30,603 nucleotides of DNA from Candidatus Heimdallarchaeota archaeon. GTDB taxonomy: Archaea > Asgardarchaeota > Heimdallarchaeia > JABLTI01. Below the pieces are notes generated by a model that saw only the letters and a list, made by a program, of their open reading frames with translations, did no database searches and was not told the DNA's origin. Each line of letters starts with the position of its first letter. The first letter of the stretch is position 1. The position numbers and the translations under genes were made by a program. Shown here piece after piece: positions 1 through 8,021 of this stretch. The stretch spans positions 1 through 30,603 of the forward strand of contig JAGXNT010000007.1 in the NCBI GenBank assembly GCA_019894765.1, in the 5' to 3' direction.

Positions 1-674
1 ATAACTGTAGGACTTAAAGTGAAGTAGGTATTATACCAATCATCATGAGTCCACCAATTTGCCGGATCCATAGCATAAGTTGCTTGAATACCAGATTCGA
101 TTTGAGACTCAAAGCCATTCCAAGTCACGAGAAAATTACTAATTGGACCCCAGCTTGTGGTTTCATCCCAAATAGCACCCCATGTACCTGCTTGAGAAAC
201 ATAATGAGCAGTTGTTCCTGCATAAAATGCACACAAAGCCTCATTTGGATCAGATTGATTTAATTCATTCACTAATTTGTCATATTCAACTTGAGCTCGA
301 ACAGACAAATTATTTTCAGTAACAACAACACCTGCATCGTCTAGAAAAAGACGATATTGACCTATATCTCCATAATCACCAGTACTTGCATAACCTGTTG
401 CTTTTAGAGCATCACGTGGTGCAGCAACACCGGAGAAGAATGCATCTAAATGGTCACCCCAAAGAGCTGTAAGCCATTGGTATTCATATGGATCTGTAGC
501 TAATGATACAGCTTCATATGCTAACCATTTAGTGGTTGAGAAATTTTGTAATGGATACTGACCACCGTCTTCATACCAACTGTCAGTCATTACATATCTT
601 GGAATCAGTGGTGTTAGTGTTATAACCAAAATTGTCATAGCCGTGTAAATTCGAAGATTCTTTTTCATATTCAT
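1..674 (-). CDS. secreted phospholipase C/S1-P1 nuclease-like protein (partial, 3' end outside window)
   Basis: The reading frame is open from an ATG at 674 down to the left edge, giving 224 residues without a stop. It starts MNMKKNLRIY and continues with a hydrophobic stretch typical of a signal peptide or N-terminal anchor. No cysteine-rich or repeat region is visible. Around residues 140-190 it has the layout ALCAFYAGTTAHY, then a Trp/Gly-rich stretch, then FESQIESGI. This resembles the 'A..YLG..lHY..D...P.H...FE.yv' core of zinc-dependent phospholipase C and S1/P1 nucleases. The His-Tyr is kept, but the expected Asp and second His of that core are not obvious. The family call is tentative; 'exported protein' is firmer. 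Being partial, its C-terminal anchor and length cannot be judged. It lies 107 bp downstream of the HMG-CoA reductase gene on the same strand. Confidence 0.6.
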   Translation of the reverse strand, partial: MNMKKNLRIYTAMTILVITLTPLIPRYVMTDSWYEDGGQYPLQNFSTTKWLAYEAVSLATDPYEYQWLTALWGDHLDAFFSGVAAPRDALKATGYASTGDYGDIGQYRLFLDDAGVVVTENNLSVRAQVEYDKLVNELNQSDPNEALCAFYAGTTAHYVSQAGTWGAIWDETTSWGPISNFLVTWNGFESQIESGIQATYAMDPANWWTHDDWYNTYFTLSPTV

Positions 675-781
675 TTTCACACCAATATTTATAGGAAATT
701 CACTATAAATTACAAGTACAACCAATAGTTGAATTATTTAAAAATAATCAAGTCGAATAGCTACCAGTAGGAAAACAGCTA

Positions 782-2074
782 TTATTTCTTCAAGCTAGAA
801 AGAATCTCTTTTGCACGAGCAAATTTAACATCGTTTTCTTTTATCATAATCTCAGCTATTTTATCTATAAGTTCTCCTGTGGCACCTGCAGCGATTGCCA
901 AATTTTTTGAATGCAATTTCATGTGACCTTTGAGTATTCCTGTAGTTGCTAATGCTCTCAAAGCGCCCAAGTTTTGTGCAAGACCAACAGCTACTGCTAC
1001 TTGCGCTAATTCTGATGCCGATTCGACTCGGAGGATTTTTAGTGCTATACGAGCGATTGGATTTGTTTTTGTTGCTCCACCAATAATTCCCACAGCCATT
1101 GGCACTTTTATGGTTCCTTCGAGATTACCGTTTGCATTTTTTGTCCATTTAGTTAAAGAACCATAATGACCTTCTTGAGCTGCATAAGCATGAGCTCCAG
1201 CTTCAATTGCTCGAGTATCATTTGCTGTTGCTAACATAACTGCTGAAATACCATTCATTACTCCTTTGTTGTGAGTGGTGGCTCGATAAGGATCTGTTTC
1301 AGCAAATGCTGAAGCAGCAACGATATCATCTACGACATTTTCTCCTCCTAGTTTTTCCTTTGGAATAATACATGTCGCTTCTGCTAACCGTAAATCTGCA
1401 AGATTTGAGAGAATTCGCAGTAGTACTCTTCCCCCTGTTATTTCTTCAATAAATGGTGCTAGTGTTTCTGCCATTGAGTTAACAGCATTGGCTCCCATAG
1501 CATCTAAGCAATCCACGAGAATTTCACATATGACCATTTTACCTACTCGAGTGTCAATGATTTTTGCTCTGACATCTCTAGCTCCGCCACCTAGTTCAAT
1601 CAAAGTTTTGTCACAAGTGTCTGCAATTTTCAAAATTTGTTCTTTGTTTTTCTGTATTATTTGGACTGCTTCTTCTGTATTCTTTAAGTCAAGTATTTGT
1701 ATTTGACCTATCATAATTTGTTCTGTTGTAGAAGTTCTAAATCCCCCAGTTGATAATGTTAATTTTGCTGAATTACAAACGGCCGCAATTACAGAAGGTT
1801 CTTCTACAGCCATTGGAACAACATAGAGTTTGTCGTTTATAAGGAAATTAACTGCTAATCCAAAAGGTATAGGAATAGTGCCCACAGCATTCTCTATCAT
1901 TCTATTCACAGTTTCCAAATCAATTGGACCTGTTGTTAATAATAATTGAATGTCTTCATCTGTTAAGTCTGGTATAAAATCTTGGATCTTCTTTAAACGC
2001 TCAATGCTTGTGAGTTTATAAAAACCAGAGAATTTTGTAAAATCGAGTTTTTTAGTTGATTTCTTATCAGACAT
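782..2074 (-). CDS. hydroxymethylglutaryl-CoA reductase, class II (degradative-type family)
   Basis: Interconverts HMG-CoA and mevalonate; in an archaeon it would be the committed step to isoprenoid ether lipids. The 430 residues match the length of the compact class II enzymes, not the class I archaeal/eukaryotic type. Visible motifs are ENAVGTIPIP (61-70, substrate and dimer motif), EEPSV (91-95, catalytic Glu region), DAMGAN (191-196, nicotinamide cofactor motif), THNKG with the catalytic Lys270, NDTRA with the catalytic Asp286, and GHMKLHSKN with the catalytic His384. All catalytic residues are present. The ATG is preceded by AGGAG with a 9-nt spacer. The gene is divergent from the cysteine desulfurase gene, with about 220 bp between them. 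Cofactor preference (NADH or NADPH) cannot be read from the motifs alone. Family assignment is secure; the biosynthetic direction is inferred from archaeal physiology. Confidence 0.95.
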   Translation of the reverse strand: MSDKKSTKKLDFTKFSGFYKLTSIERLKKIQDFIPDLTDEDIQLLLTTGPIDLETVNRMIENAVGTIPIPFGLAVNFLINDKLYVVPMAVEEPSVIAAVCNSAKLTLSTGGFRTSTTEQIMIGQIQILDLKNTEEAVQIIQKNKEQILKIADTCDKTLIELGGGARDVRAKIIDTRVGKMVICEILVDCLDAMGANAVNSMAETLAPFIEEITGGRVLLRILSNLADLRLAEATCIIPKEKLGGENVVDDIVAASAFAETDPYRATTHNKGVMNGISAVMLATANDTRAIEAGAHAYAAQEGHYGSLTKWTKNANGNLEGTIKVPMAVGIIGGATKTNPIARIALKILRVESASELAQVAVAVGLAQNLGALRALATTGILKGHMKLHSKNLAIAAGATGELIDKIAEIMIKENDVKFARAKEILSSLKK

Positions 2075-2297
2075 ACAAATTTACTCCTATAGTCAATTTC
2101 AAATTAAAACAAGAATATGTTAAAGATTTCCTAAAACATGAATAATTTTTTTAAAACAAACGCTTATTTCGTGATGTGGAATTCAATCTAAACCTTTATT
2201 TGAAAAGATTAGGAGCTCCAAAACTTAGAAATTCAATGAGCACCTTTTTGTTATTCATAAAGGATATAAGCTTAACAAACACAAGAAGGTAATTTAG

Positions 2298-3527
2298 TTG
2301 TCGCAGGAAGTAATGAGAGTATATATGGATCATGGAGCTACAACAGCAGTTGATCCTGAAGTTAAGAAAGAAATGATGAAATTCTTCTCAGATGAATATG
2401 GGAATGCCTCTCAAATGTATGAATATGGTCGTAATGCTGCTATAGCTGTACAAGAAGCAAGAGAAAGAGTGGCTAAACTCATTGGAGCAGAACAAGAAAG
2501 GGAAATTATCTTTAATTCTGGGGGAACAGAAGCTGATAATTTAGCACTAAAAGGAATTATGCTTGCAAAGAAAAATAAGAAAAAACATATGATAACATCA
2601 GTGATTGAGCATCCTGCAGTTCTAAGGACAGCTGAATATTTAGAAACCCAAGGAATCAAAGTAACCTATCTTCCTGTCAATAATTTTGGTTTAATTAGCT
2701 TAGAGGATTTGAAAAAAAAAATCTCTAGTGAAACAGCTTTAGTTTCTATTATGCATGCAAACAATGAAATTGGAACTATCGAACCAATTAGGGAAATTGG
2801 AGAAATTGCTCATGATGCAGGTGCTTTATTCCACACTGATGCAGTTCAAACTGTTGGAAAGATTCCTGTTGACGTTAAGAATTTAAATATTGATTTACTA
2901 TCTATGAGCGCACATAAACTATATGGGCCTAAAGGTGTTGGAGCTCTCTATAAAAAACAGGGAATAAGACTTGAGCCGGTGTTGCACGGTGGGGGACATG
3001 AAAATGGTTATCGATCAGGAACTGAAAACGTTTCAGGAATTGTTGGACTCGGAAAAGCAGCTGAAATTGCACAAAAAGTATTGCTCAAGGAGAAGGAAAG
3101 ACTAACCAAAATGAGAGATCGCATAATTGATAATTTTCTCAAACTAGATGATACTATACTAAATGGTCATAGAACAATACGTTTACCCCATAATGCGAAC
3201 CTTTCCTTCAAATATGTAGAAGGTGAAGCACTTATCCTTAGATTAGATGCTGTTGGTATTTATGGTTCAACAGGTTCTGCTTGTTCTACCAAGAAACTTG
3301 AAGCTTCTCATGTCTTACTTGCTATTGGTTTAAGACATGAAGTTGCACATGGTTCTTTACGATTAACCTTAGGTAGATGGAATACTGATAAAGAAGTAGA
3401 TTATGTCATTAAAGAGATTCCACAAGTCATTAAGGAATTACGAGAGATGTCTGCCTTTAGAAAAGAGACAGAAGAATATGTTATGGGATTAAAAGATGAA
3501 CATGATGATGATCATTGTGAGACTTAG
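2298..3527 (+). CDS. cysteine desulfurase, NifS/IscS family
   Basis: A PLP enzyme that takes sulfur from L-cysteine as a persulfide and passes it to Fe-S cluster assembly. The 409 residues show the fold-type I signature: DHGATT near the start, His105 in SVIEHPAVL, Asp181 in HTDAVQ, the PLP lysine Lys207 in MSAHKLYGPKG, and the persulfide cysteine Cys329 in STGSACSTKKLEASHVL. I chose the TTG at 2298 because AGAAGGT sits 7 nt upstream; an ATG at 2313 would have its Shine-Dalgarno too close. The C-terminus ends in an Asp/His-rich tail with a cysteine (DEHDDDHCET). The IscU scaffold gene follows after 61 bp on the same strand, and the pair is a minimal Fe-S assembly operon. No IscA, SufBC or ferredoxin gene is adjacent. 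Confidence 0.95.
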   Translation: MSQEVMRVYMDHGATTAVDPEVKKEMMKFFSDEYGNASQMYEYGRNAAIAVQEARERVAKLIGAEQEREIIFNSGGTEADNLALKGIMLAKKNKKKHMITSVIEHPAVLRTAEYLETQGIKVTYLPVNNFGLISLEDLKKKISSETALVSIMHANNEIGTIEPIREIGEIAHDAGALFHTDAVQTVGKIPVDVKNLNIDLLSMSAHKLYGPKGVGALYKKQGIRLEPVLHGGGHENGYRSGTENVSGIVGLGKAAEIAQKVLLKEKERLTKMRDRIIDNFLKLDDTILNGHRTIRLPHNANLSFKYVEGEALILRLDAVGIYGSTGSACSTKKLEASHVLLAIGLRHEVAHGSLRLTLGRWNTDKEVDYVIKEIPQVIKELREMSAFRKETEEYVMGLKDEHDDDHCET

Positions 3528-3588
3528 TTAAATTTAAAACAAATATTAAAAAACCAATTAAGAACTATATGTGAGTAGGTAAGAAATA

Positions 3589-3963
3589 ATGTTATACAGC
3601 AAAAAAGTAATGGAACATTTCACTAAGCCACAAAATGTGGGCGTTATAGAAAGTCCTGATGGTAAAGGTATTGTTGGCAACCCAAAGTGCGGTGATACCA
3701 TGGAAATTACCATCAAAGTGAAAAATGATAAAATTGATGATATAAAGTTCAGAACTTTTGGATGCGCATCAGCAATTGCTACAAGTAGTGTTACAACAGT
3801 TATGGCTATGGGAATGTCCTTAGATGATGCTATGAAAATGACAAGAAATGATGTAGCACAAGAATTAGATGGTTTACCACCACATAAAATGCATTGCAGT
3901 AATTTAGCTGTAGATGCTTTACATAAAGCAATTGAAAATTATAGGGAAAATAAAAAGGATTAG
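3589..3963 (+). CDS. iscU: Fe-S cluster assembly scaffold, IscU/NifU N-terminal family
   Basis: The scaffold on which [2Fe-2S] and [4Fe-4S] clusters are built with sulfur from the upstream desulfurase. The 124 residues have all three conserved cysteines and the conserved Asp: Cys34 and Asp36 in KCGDT, Cys59 in FGCASAIA, and Cys103 in LPPHKMHCSNLA. The position before Cys103 is His, as in classic IscU. The length is normal for a stand-alone IscU without the NifU C-terminal domain. The gene converges on the aminotransferase gene, with only 11 bp between stop codons. That gap sits in a hairpin likely to end both transcripts. Confidence 0.95.
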   Translation: MLYSKKVMEHFTKPQNVGVIESPDGKGIVGNPKCGDTMEITIKVKNDKIDDIKFRTFGCASAIATSSVTTVMAMGMSLDDAMKMTRNDVAQELDGLPPHKMHCSNLAVDALHKAIENYRENKKD

Positions 3964-3991
3964 AAAATACTCTTTTAAGAGAATATTTTCT
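3962..3991. terminator. shared hairpin at the iscU/aminotransferase convergent ends
   Basis: An inverted repeat with arms of 13 and 15 nt (AGAAAATA-CTCTT against AAGAGAATATTTTCT, with a 2-nt bulge) closes on a 2-base centre at 3975-3976. It covers the stop codon of the leftward gene and begins at the iscU stop. The plus-strand side is followed by T-rich sequence. A bidirectional terminator is the simplest reading. Confidence 0.55.
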
Positions 3992-5114
3992 TTAAAGTTG
4001 CAACAATGTGTTGCATATCTTCTTCGCTAACACCTGGATTGATAGGTATTTGGAAGTGATCTTTACCAACTCTTTCTGCGACTGGGCAACTTACTTTGCT
4101 GTAATCTGGGAATTTTATGAATTCTGACCAATAGTAATAATTGTTCAATTCTGTATAAGCTGGCTGTTCATATGATGGAACATTGTAAATCTGTCGTGAA
4201 CCAATATTGTTAGCTTTTAATTCTTCTATGACTTTGGCAACTGGTAAATCTTTTCTATCTGTTCTTCCTGCAGCTATATACCAACCATGTTGAGCATTGT
4301 CGTAGACTTCTTGCATTGCGAATCCATCTAAATCAGATAATTCTTTCAAAAGAATATTGGCATTTCTTTTTCTTGCTTCCAACATCTCAGGTAGTTTTTT
4401 CATTTGTTCAACGCCAATTGCTGCATGAATATTTGAAGTTCGATAATTATAACCAATTTTTGTGTGGAAATAACCACCTTTTGGAGTTCTGCCATGATTT
4501 CTAAGACACATGATTTCGTCCTTTAATTCTTCATTATCAGTAACAATTGCTCCACCCTCACCGAATGGTAAGTTTTTTGAAGCATAGAATGAAAAACAGC
4601 CAACCTCACCAATTGTTCCAGTGTGCTTTCCATCGAAAAATGCTCCATGTGATTGACAAGCATCTTCTAAGATTTTAAGATCATGATCTTTTGCTATATC
4701 TGTAAGAGCTTTCATATCGCATGGATTTCCAAAAATATGAACCGGTAGAATTGCTTTTGTCTTTTTAGTTATTTTTTCTTCCACTTTTTCAGGATCAATA
4801 TTGTATGTTTCTGGATCAATGTCGGCAAATATTGGAATTGCACCATTAAACAAGATACTATTACTTGATGCAATAAAAGTGAAAGGAGTAGTAATTACTT
4901 CATCACCAGGTTTAATCCCTGTTGCTTCTAAAGCTAAATGGAGTGCGGTGGTTCCATTTGATGTAACAATGGTATATTTAGAACCTACAAACTCACCAAA
5001 TCTTTTTTCAAAATCTCTAGCAACTGGTCCTTCTGCAAGGTATTTTGAATCTATTACAGCATTTAATGCTTTTTTTTCTTCTATCCCAACTTGTGGGTCT
5101 ACAAATTTTATCAT
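3975..5114 (-). CDS. DegT/DnrJ/EryC1/StrS-family PLP aminotransferase
   Basis: A sugar aminotransferase-type enzyme, usually transferring an amino group to a keto sugar nucleotide for glycan or surface-sugar synthesis. The 379 residues have the family layout: EGPVARDFEKRF near the start, SNGTTALHLAL, the PLP-contacting EDACQSHG (Asp about 151), and SFYASKNLPFGEGG with the PLP-binding Lys at about 180, followed by CLRNHG. I chose the ATG at 5114 because GAGGTA lies about 10 nt upstream. A TTG at 5138 would add eight residues and place that Shine-Dalgarno inside the gene. No other nucleotide-sugar genes are adjacent, so the substrate is unknown. A few family members act on other keto substrates. 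Confidence 0.9.
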   Translation of the reverse strand: MIKFVDPQVGIEEKKALNAVIDSKYLAEGPVARDFEKRFGEFVGSKYTIVTSNGTTALHLALEATGIKPGDEVITTPFTFIASSNSILFNGAIPIFADIDPETYNIDPEKVEEKITKKTKAILPVHIFGNPCDMKALTDIAKDHDLKILEDACQSHGAFFDGKHTGTIGEVGCFSFYASKNLPFGEGGAIVTDNEELKDEIMCLRNHGRTPKGGYFHTKIGYNYRTSNIHAAIGVEQMKKLPEMLEARKRNANILLKELSDLDGFAMQEVYDNAQHGWYIAAGRTDRKDLPVAKVIEELKANNIGSRQIYNVPSYEQPAYTELNNYYYWSEFIKFPDYSKVSCPVAERVGKDHFQIPINPGVSEEDMQHIVATLKKIFS

Positions 5115-5163
5115 TGAATGTGATACCTCATTAAGCAATAAATTGTTCTAATTAGATTTTTCC

Positions 5164-5180
5164 AATTTCTTTTAGAAATT
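5164..5180. promoter_or_regulatory. short dyad upstream of the DegT-type gene
   Basis: AATTTC, five bases, GAAATT: a perfect 6-bp inverted repeat about 50 bp upstream of the aminotransferase ATG, in the divergent gap with the GNAT gene. It could be an operator or a leader hairpin. In AT-rich DNA such a dyad can arise by chance. Confidence 0.25.
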
Positions 5181-5313
5181 TCAACTATTCAACTTATAGA
5201 CTTAACTATTCTTTTAAAAAAATCATGGTTGTTTATCGACTATTTATTTTGCTAATGGAATAATTTTTTAGTTGTTGAATGGAAGATAGTATGCAATAAG
5301 AGGATAATGTAAA

Positions 5314-6324
5314 TTGAAAATAGATCCAGATGAGATGCTTATCAAAAATGCAACTGCAGACGATGCTGAGAATTGGGCAAAAATATTCATCAAAGGTATG
5401 AATAGTTTTCGCTGGATGGCTCGTTATATAAAAGAACAAAATATTTCTGAGCTGGATGTTGAGATTTCAATAAATCAAGATATAAATAGAAAATCTGATG
5501 CTGAACTTTTTTTAATTGCTTATCTTTCCGAAAAACCAATTGGAATAATTCGCTTTGATGAATATTGGGTTCCGAGGGCAGTAAAAATCCTGAGTCATTT
5601 CCCACTAGTTTTACCGAAATATCAAAGAAAAGGCGTTGGAAAATTACTTGTGAAAGAAGGCATTAAACAAGCAAATGCAAAAGGATTTACAGATTGTTGG
5701 ATTGAATGTTGGTCAATGGATAAAAGAGAAATCAATCTCTATCAAACTTTTTACGAAAAAATCGGCTTTCAAAGAAAATCAGATAGACTAGAGATGAAGT
5801 GTTCTCTCGAGCAAATCAACATAGAAAAAGAAATCGTCTTGAAAAATTTAAGAACACACTCAAGTCAAGAAGTAACTGCTGATTTTGTTAAAGCAATCAG
5901 CACTTCCTATGGAAATTCTTTAGATAAATTACATACTATAGAGCATTTGGATAATCCGAAAATCACAGAACATTTCCTAGAAAAAACAAAAGAAACTGTT
6001 GAGAATGTTGGTTTCAGTGTTCAATGTATTATAGCAAAATATGAGAGAAAATTATGTGCAGGTTTAATGACAGCAACAATGAAAAACAGAGGGATGATCT
6101 TAGAGATAGGGGTCATGCCTAAATTTAGAAAACTGAAAGTAGCTCAAAGTATGATTACTGATTACATGCTTCAAATGAAGAATCAAGGTATTAAAGAAAT
6201 AGTTCTTGGTGTTGATAGGGAAAATTTGCCAGCAATAAAACTCTATGAAAAACTAGGCTTTAAAATTACTTGGTTTGGTGTTTTAATGTTATTGGAAGAT
6301 AAAGAAAAGCTTGGATTACTATAA
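5314..6324 (+). CDS. tandem GNAT acetyltransferase (two GNAT domains)
   Basis: The 336 residues contain two GCN5-related N-acetyltransferase domains in a row. The first (about 10-160) has the acetyl-CoA loop QRKGVGKLL at 104-112, followed by LYQTFYEKIGF. The second (about 185-325) has the matching region FRKLKVAQSM at 271-280, where the expected glycine is lysine, followed by IKLYEKLGF. The first domain looks catalytic; the second may be structural or altered. Double-GNAT proteins include mycothiol synthase and several antibiotic or peptide acetyltransferases, but no close match is recognisable. The TTG start has AAGAGGA 9 nt upstream; an ATG at 5335 is the alternative. TatD follows after 21 bp, so the two are probably cotranscribed. 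The substrate is unknown. Confidence 0.85.
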   Translation: MKIDPDEMLIKNATADDAENWAKIFIKGMNSFRWMARYIKEQNISELDVEISINQDINRKSDAELFLIAYLSEKPIGIIRFDEYWVPRAVKILSHFPLVLPKYQRKGVGKLLVKEGIKQANAKGFTDCWIECWSMDKREINLYQTFYEKIGFQRKSDRLEMKCSLEQINIEKEIVLKNLRTHSSQEVTADFVKAISTSYGNSLDKLHTIEHLDNPKITEHFLEKTKETVENVGFSVQCIIAKYERKLCAGLMTATMKNRGMILEIGVMPKFRKLKVAQSMITDYMLQMKNQGIKEIVLGVDRENLPAIKLYEKLGFKITWFGVLMLLEDKEKLGLL

Positions 6325-6345
6325 TATGAAAAGGAGAAAAAGCTA

Positions 6346-7116
6346 ATGAAAGCAATCGATACTCATTGTCACTTAAGTCATACTTTGAAAAGAGGAATAA
6401 AACTCAATACAATCCTAGAACACGCACAAAGAAACAATGTTATAGCAATAATCGATTCTCCAGTATATATCACTGATTATTTGCAGTCAATTCGCTTTCA
6501 TAAAAGGTATTCAGATAAAATATTTGTAACTCTCGGAGCTCCTCCGGCTAATTATCATGAGTTAGACATTGATAAAGTAATTTCCAACATAAAAGAGCAT
6601 GCTGAGAAAGGAGATATTGTTGGTGTTGGTGAAGTGGGTATAGATTACTACTGGGTAAAGCAGCAGTCTATCAGAACTAAGCAACATGAAACATTCAAAC
6701 GATTCATCGAGTTGGCAACTGAGCTAAATTTACCATTAACAATCCATAGCAGAGATGCTGAGAAAGAGTCTGTTGATGTCTTATCCATCGCAGAAACTCC
6801 TGTTATCATGCATAGTTTTTCTGGTGATGTTGAGACTGCTTTAGAATGTGTAGATCGCGGTTATTATATTTCAATTCCAACGGCTGTTACTAGTCGCAAA
6901 AAACATCAAAGACTAGCAGAAGCAGTTCCCTTAGAGAATCTAATTACAGAGACAGATTCACCTTATCTTTCTCCATTTCCTGATAGGAAAAGAAATGAGC
7001 CAGCAAATGTAATTTATGCCGTCAAAGAAATTGCAAAAATAAAGGAACTACCAGAAACTGATGTTGCTGAGGTAACAACAAAGAATGCAATTAAAATTTT
7101 TAATTTGGAAATTTAA
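6346..7116 (+). CDS. TatD-family metal-dependent hydrolase/deoxyribonuclease
   Basis: A TIM-barrel metallohydrolase, with 3'-5' exonuclease activity on DNA or RNA in characterised relatives. The 256 residues are the normal family length. Metal ligands are visible in order: DTHCH at 5-9 (His7, His9), Glu96 in GVGEVGID, His134 in IHSRD, His156 in MHSFSG, and Asp204 in TETDSPYLSP. All are intact. GGAG lies 10 nt upstream of the ATG, and the gene follows the tandem GNAT after 21 bp. Function as a DNA-repair or RNA quality-control nuclease is inferred from the family; TatD homologues are diverse. Confidence 0.92.
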   Translation: MKAIDTHCHLSHTLKRGIKLNTILEHAQRNNVIAIIDSPVYITDYLQSIRFHKRYSDKIFVTLGAPPANYHELDIDKVISNIKEHAEKGDIVGVGEVGIDYYWVKQQSIRTKQHETFKRFIELATELNLPLTIHSRDAEKESVDVLSIAETPVIMHSFSGDVETALECVDRGYYISIPTAVTSRKKHQRLAEAVPLENLITETDSPYLSPFPDRKRNEPANVIYAVKEIAKIKELPETDVAEVTTKNAIKIFNLEI

Positions 7117-7145
7117 TTTTTTTGTGTCGAGATTTACACACAAAA
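7117..7145 (+). terminator. oligo-T run with inverted repeat after tatD
   Basis: Seven T residues directly follow the tatD stop and run into an 8-bp inverted repeat (TTTTGTGT against ACACAAAA, 10-nt loop). In archaea an oligo-T tract alone can end transcription. Whether the next gene is read through from here is unclear. Confidence 0.35.
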
Positions 7146-7206
7146 CAAAATTTAAAGACTCAATCCCACACTATCTAAAACATTGAGTTCGAAAACCGGT
7201 GATTTT

Positions 7207-7992
7207 ATGAATTCTGCTCAAAGATCGACTTTATGGGATACTCTAGATGAATATAATAGACGTAACCCAGAAAGTATAAATCCACCATCTGAAAGAATTG
7301 ATCCAGATATTCCTGGGTCATATTTTTGGGTAATTGTAGTTACTAATTGGCAAAATCTGCATCCATTAGTTCAAGATGTTCTGTTTATTTGGTATAAAGC
7401 ACTAACTAGATTTCATCAAGGGAATCATGAAGAGGAATTAGATCCAAAATCAACTGAAGCTCTTGTGTATAGATTAAATGAGCTGGATTCGAAACTTCGA
7501 GCGTTTGATTTAGAACGAGGAAATTTAGAACAGGAATTATCAATTCGAGATAGGGATTTTCAACAATTAAGAAAAATAACTGGAAAGCGAGAAAAAGAAA
7601 ACATTGAAGTTCAGCAAATGCTCGGAAAAAGCTTTCAAGAGAAAATCATGGATAAACAGAATGAGATTGATGATAAGACTGATCTTATTAAAGAACTAGA
7701 AAACCAAATCTTAGTTTTACAGGACAAATTAGCTGCAGGTGGTTCAGTTGCAACTACTCCTATTATTGAAACACATGCTAATTCCGCAGAGATAGCTGAT
7801 TTAAATCAGCACATAGAAGAACTCAAATCTGAAGTGGATGAAAGAACTCGATTGTTAAAAGAAGTAAGTGAGAAGCTTAGACTACAAAATGACAAATTAA
7901 AAGAACAAAGCGATCACATAAATCATCTTAAAAGTGAAGTAGAGAGAAAAGATCAGAAAATCAAAGAAATAAAGGGTTTATTGCAGGGATGA
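7207..7992 (+). CDS. coiled-coil protein, partner candidate of the downstream GTPase
   Basis: No known family is recognised. From the ATG at 7207 the product has 261 residues. The first 75 or so look globular and are rich in Trp, Tyr and Phe (YFWVIVVTNWQNLHPLVQ is part of this). The rest is almost all long, charged heptad-like helix, broken near residue 175 by a Gly/Thr/Pro stretch (AAGGSVATTPI), which gives two coiled-coil rods. There is no signal peptide or membrane segment. GGTGA lies 4 nt before this ATG; an in-frame TTG at 7183 would add eight residues but lacks a clear Shine-Dalgarno. The Rab-like GTPase starts 29 bp downstream on the same strand and itself ends in a coiled coil. An effector or scaffold for that GTPase is plausible but is only inferred from position. 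Confidence 0.75.
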   Translation: MNSAQRSTLWDTLDEYNRRNPESINPPSERIDPDIPGSYFWVIVVTNWQNLHPLVQDVLFIWYKALTRFHQGNHEEELDPKSTEALVYRLNELDSKLRAFDLERGNLEQELSIRDRDFQQLRKITGKREKENIEVQQMLGKSFQEKIMDKQNEIDDKTDLIKELENQILVLQDKLAAGGSVATTPIIETHANSAEIADLNQHIEELKSEVDERTRLLKEVSEKLRLQNDKLKEQSDHINHLKSEVERKDQKIKEIKGLLQG

Positions 7993-8021
7993 AAGAAGCT
8001 TGAATTTAGGGTAGGATTTAT

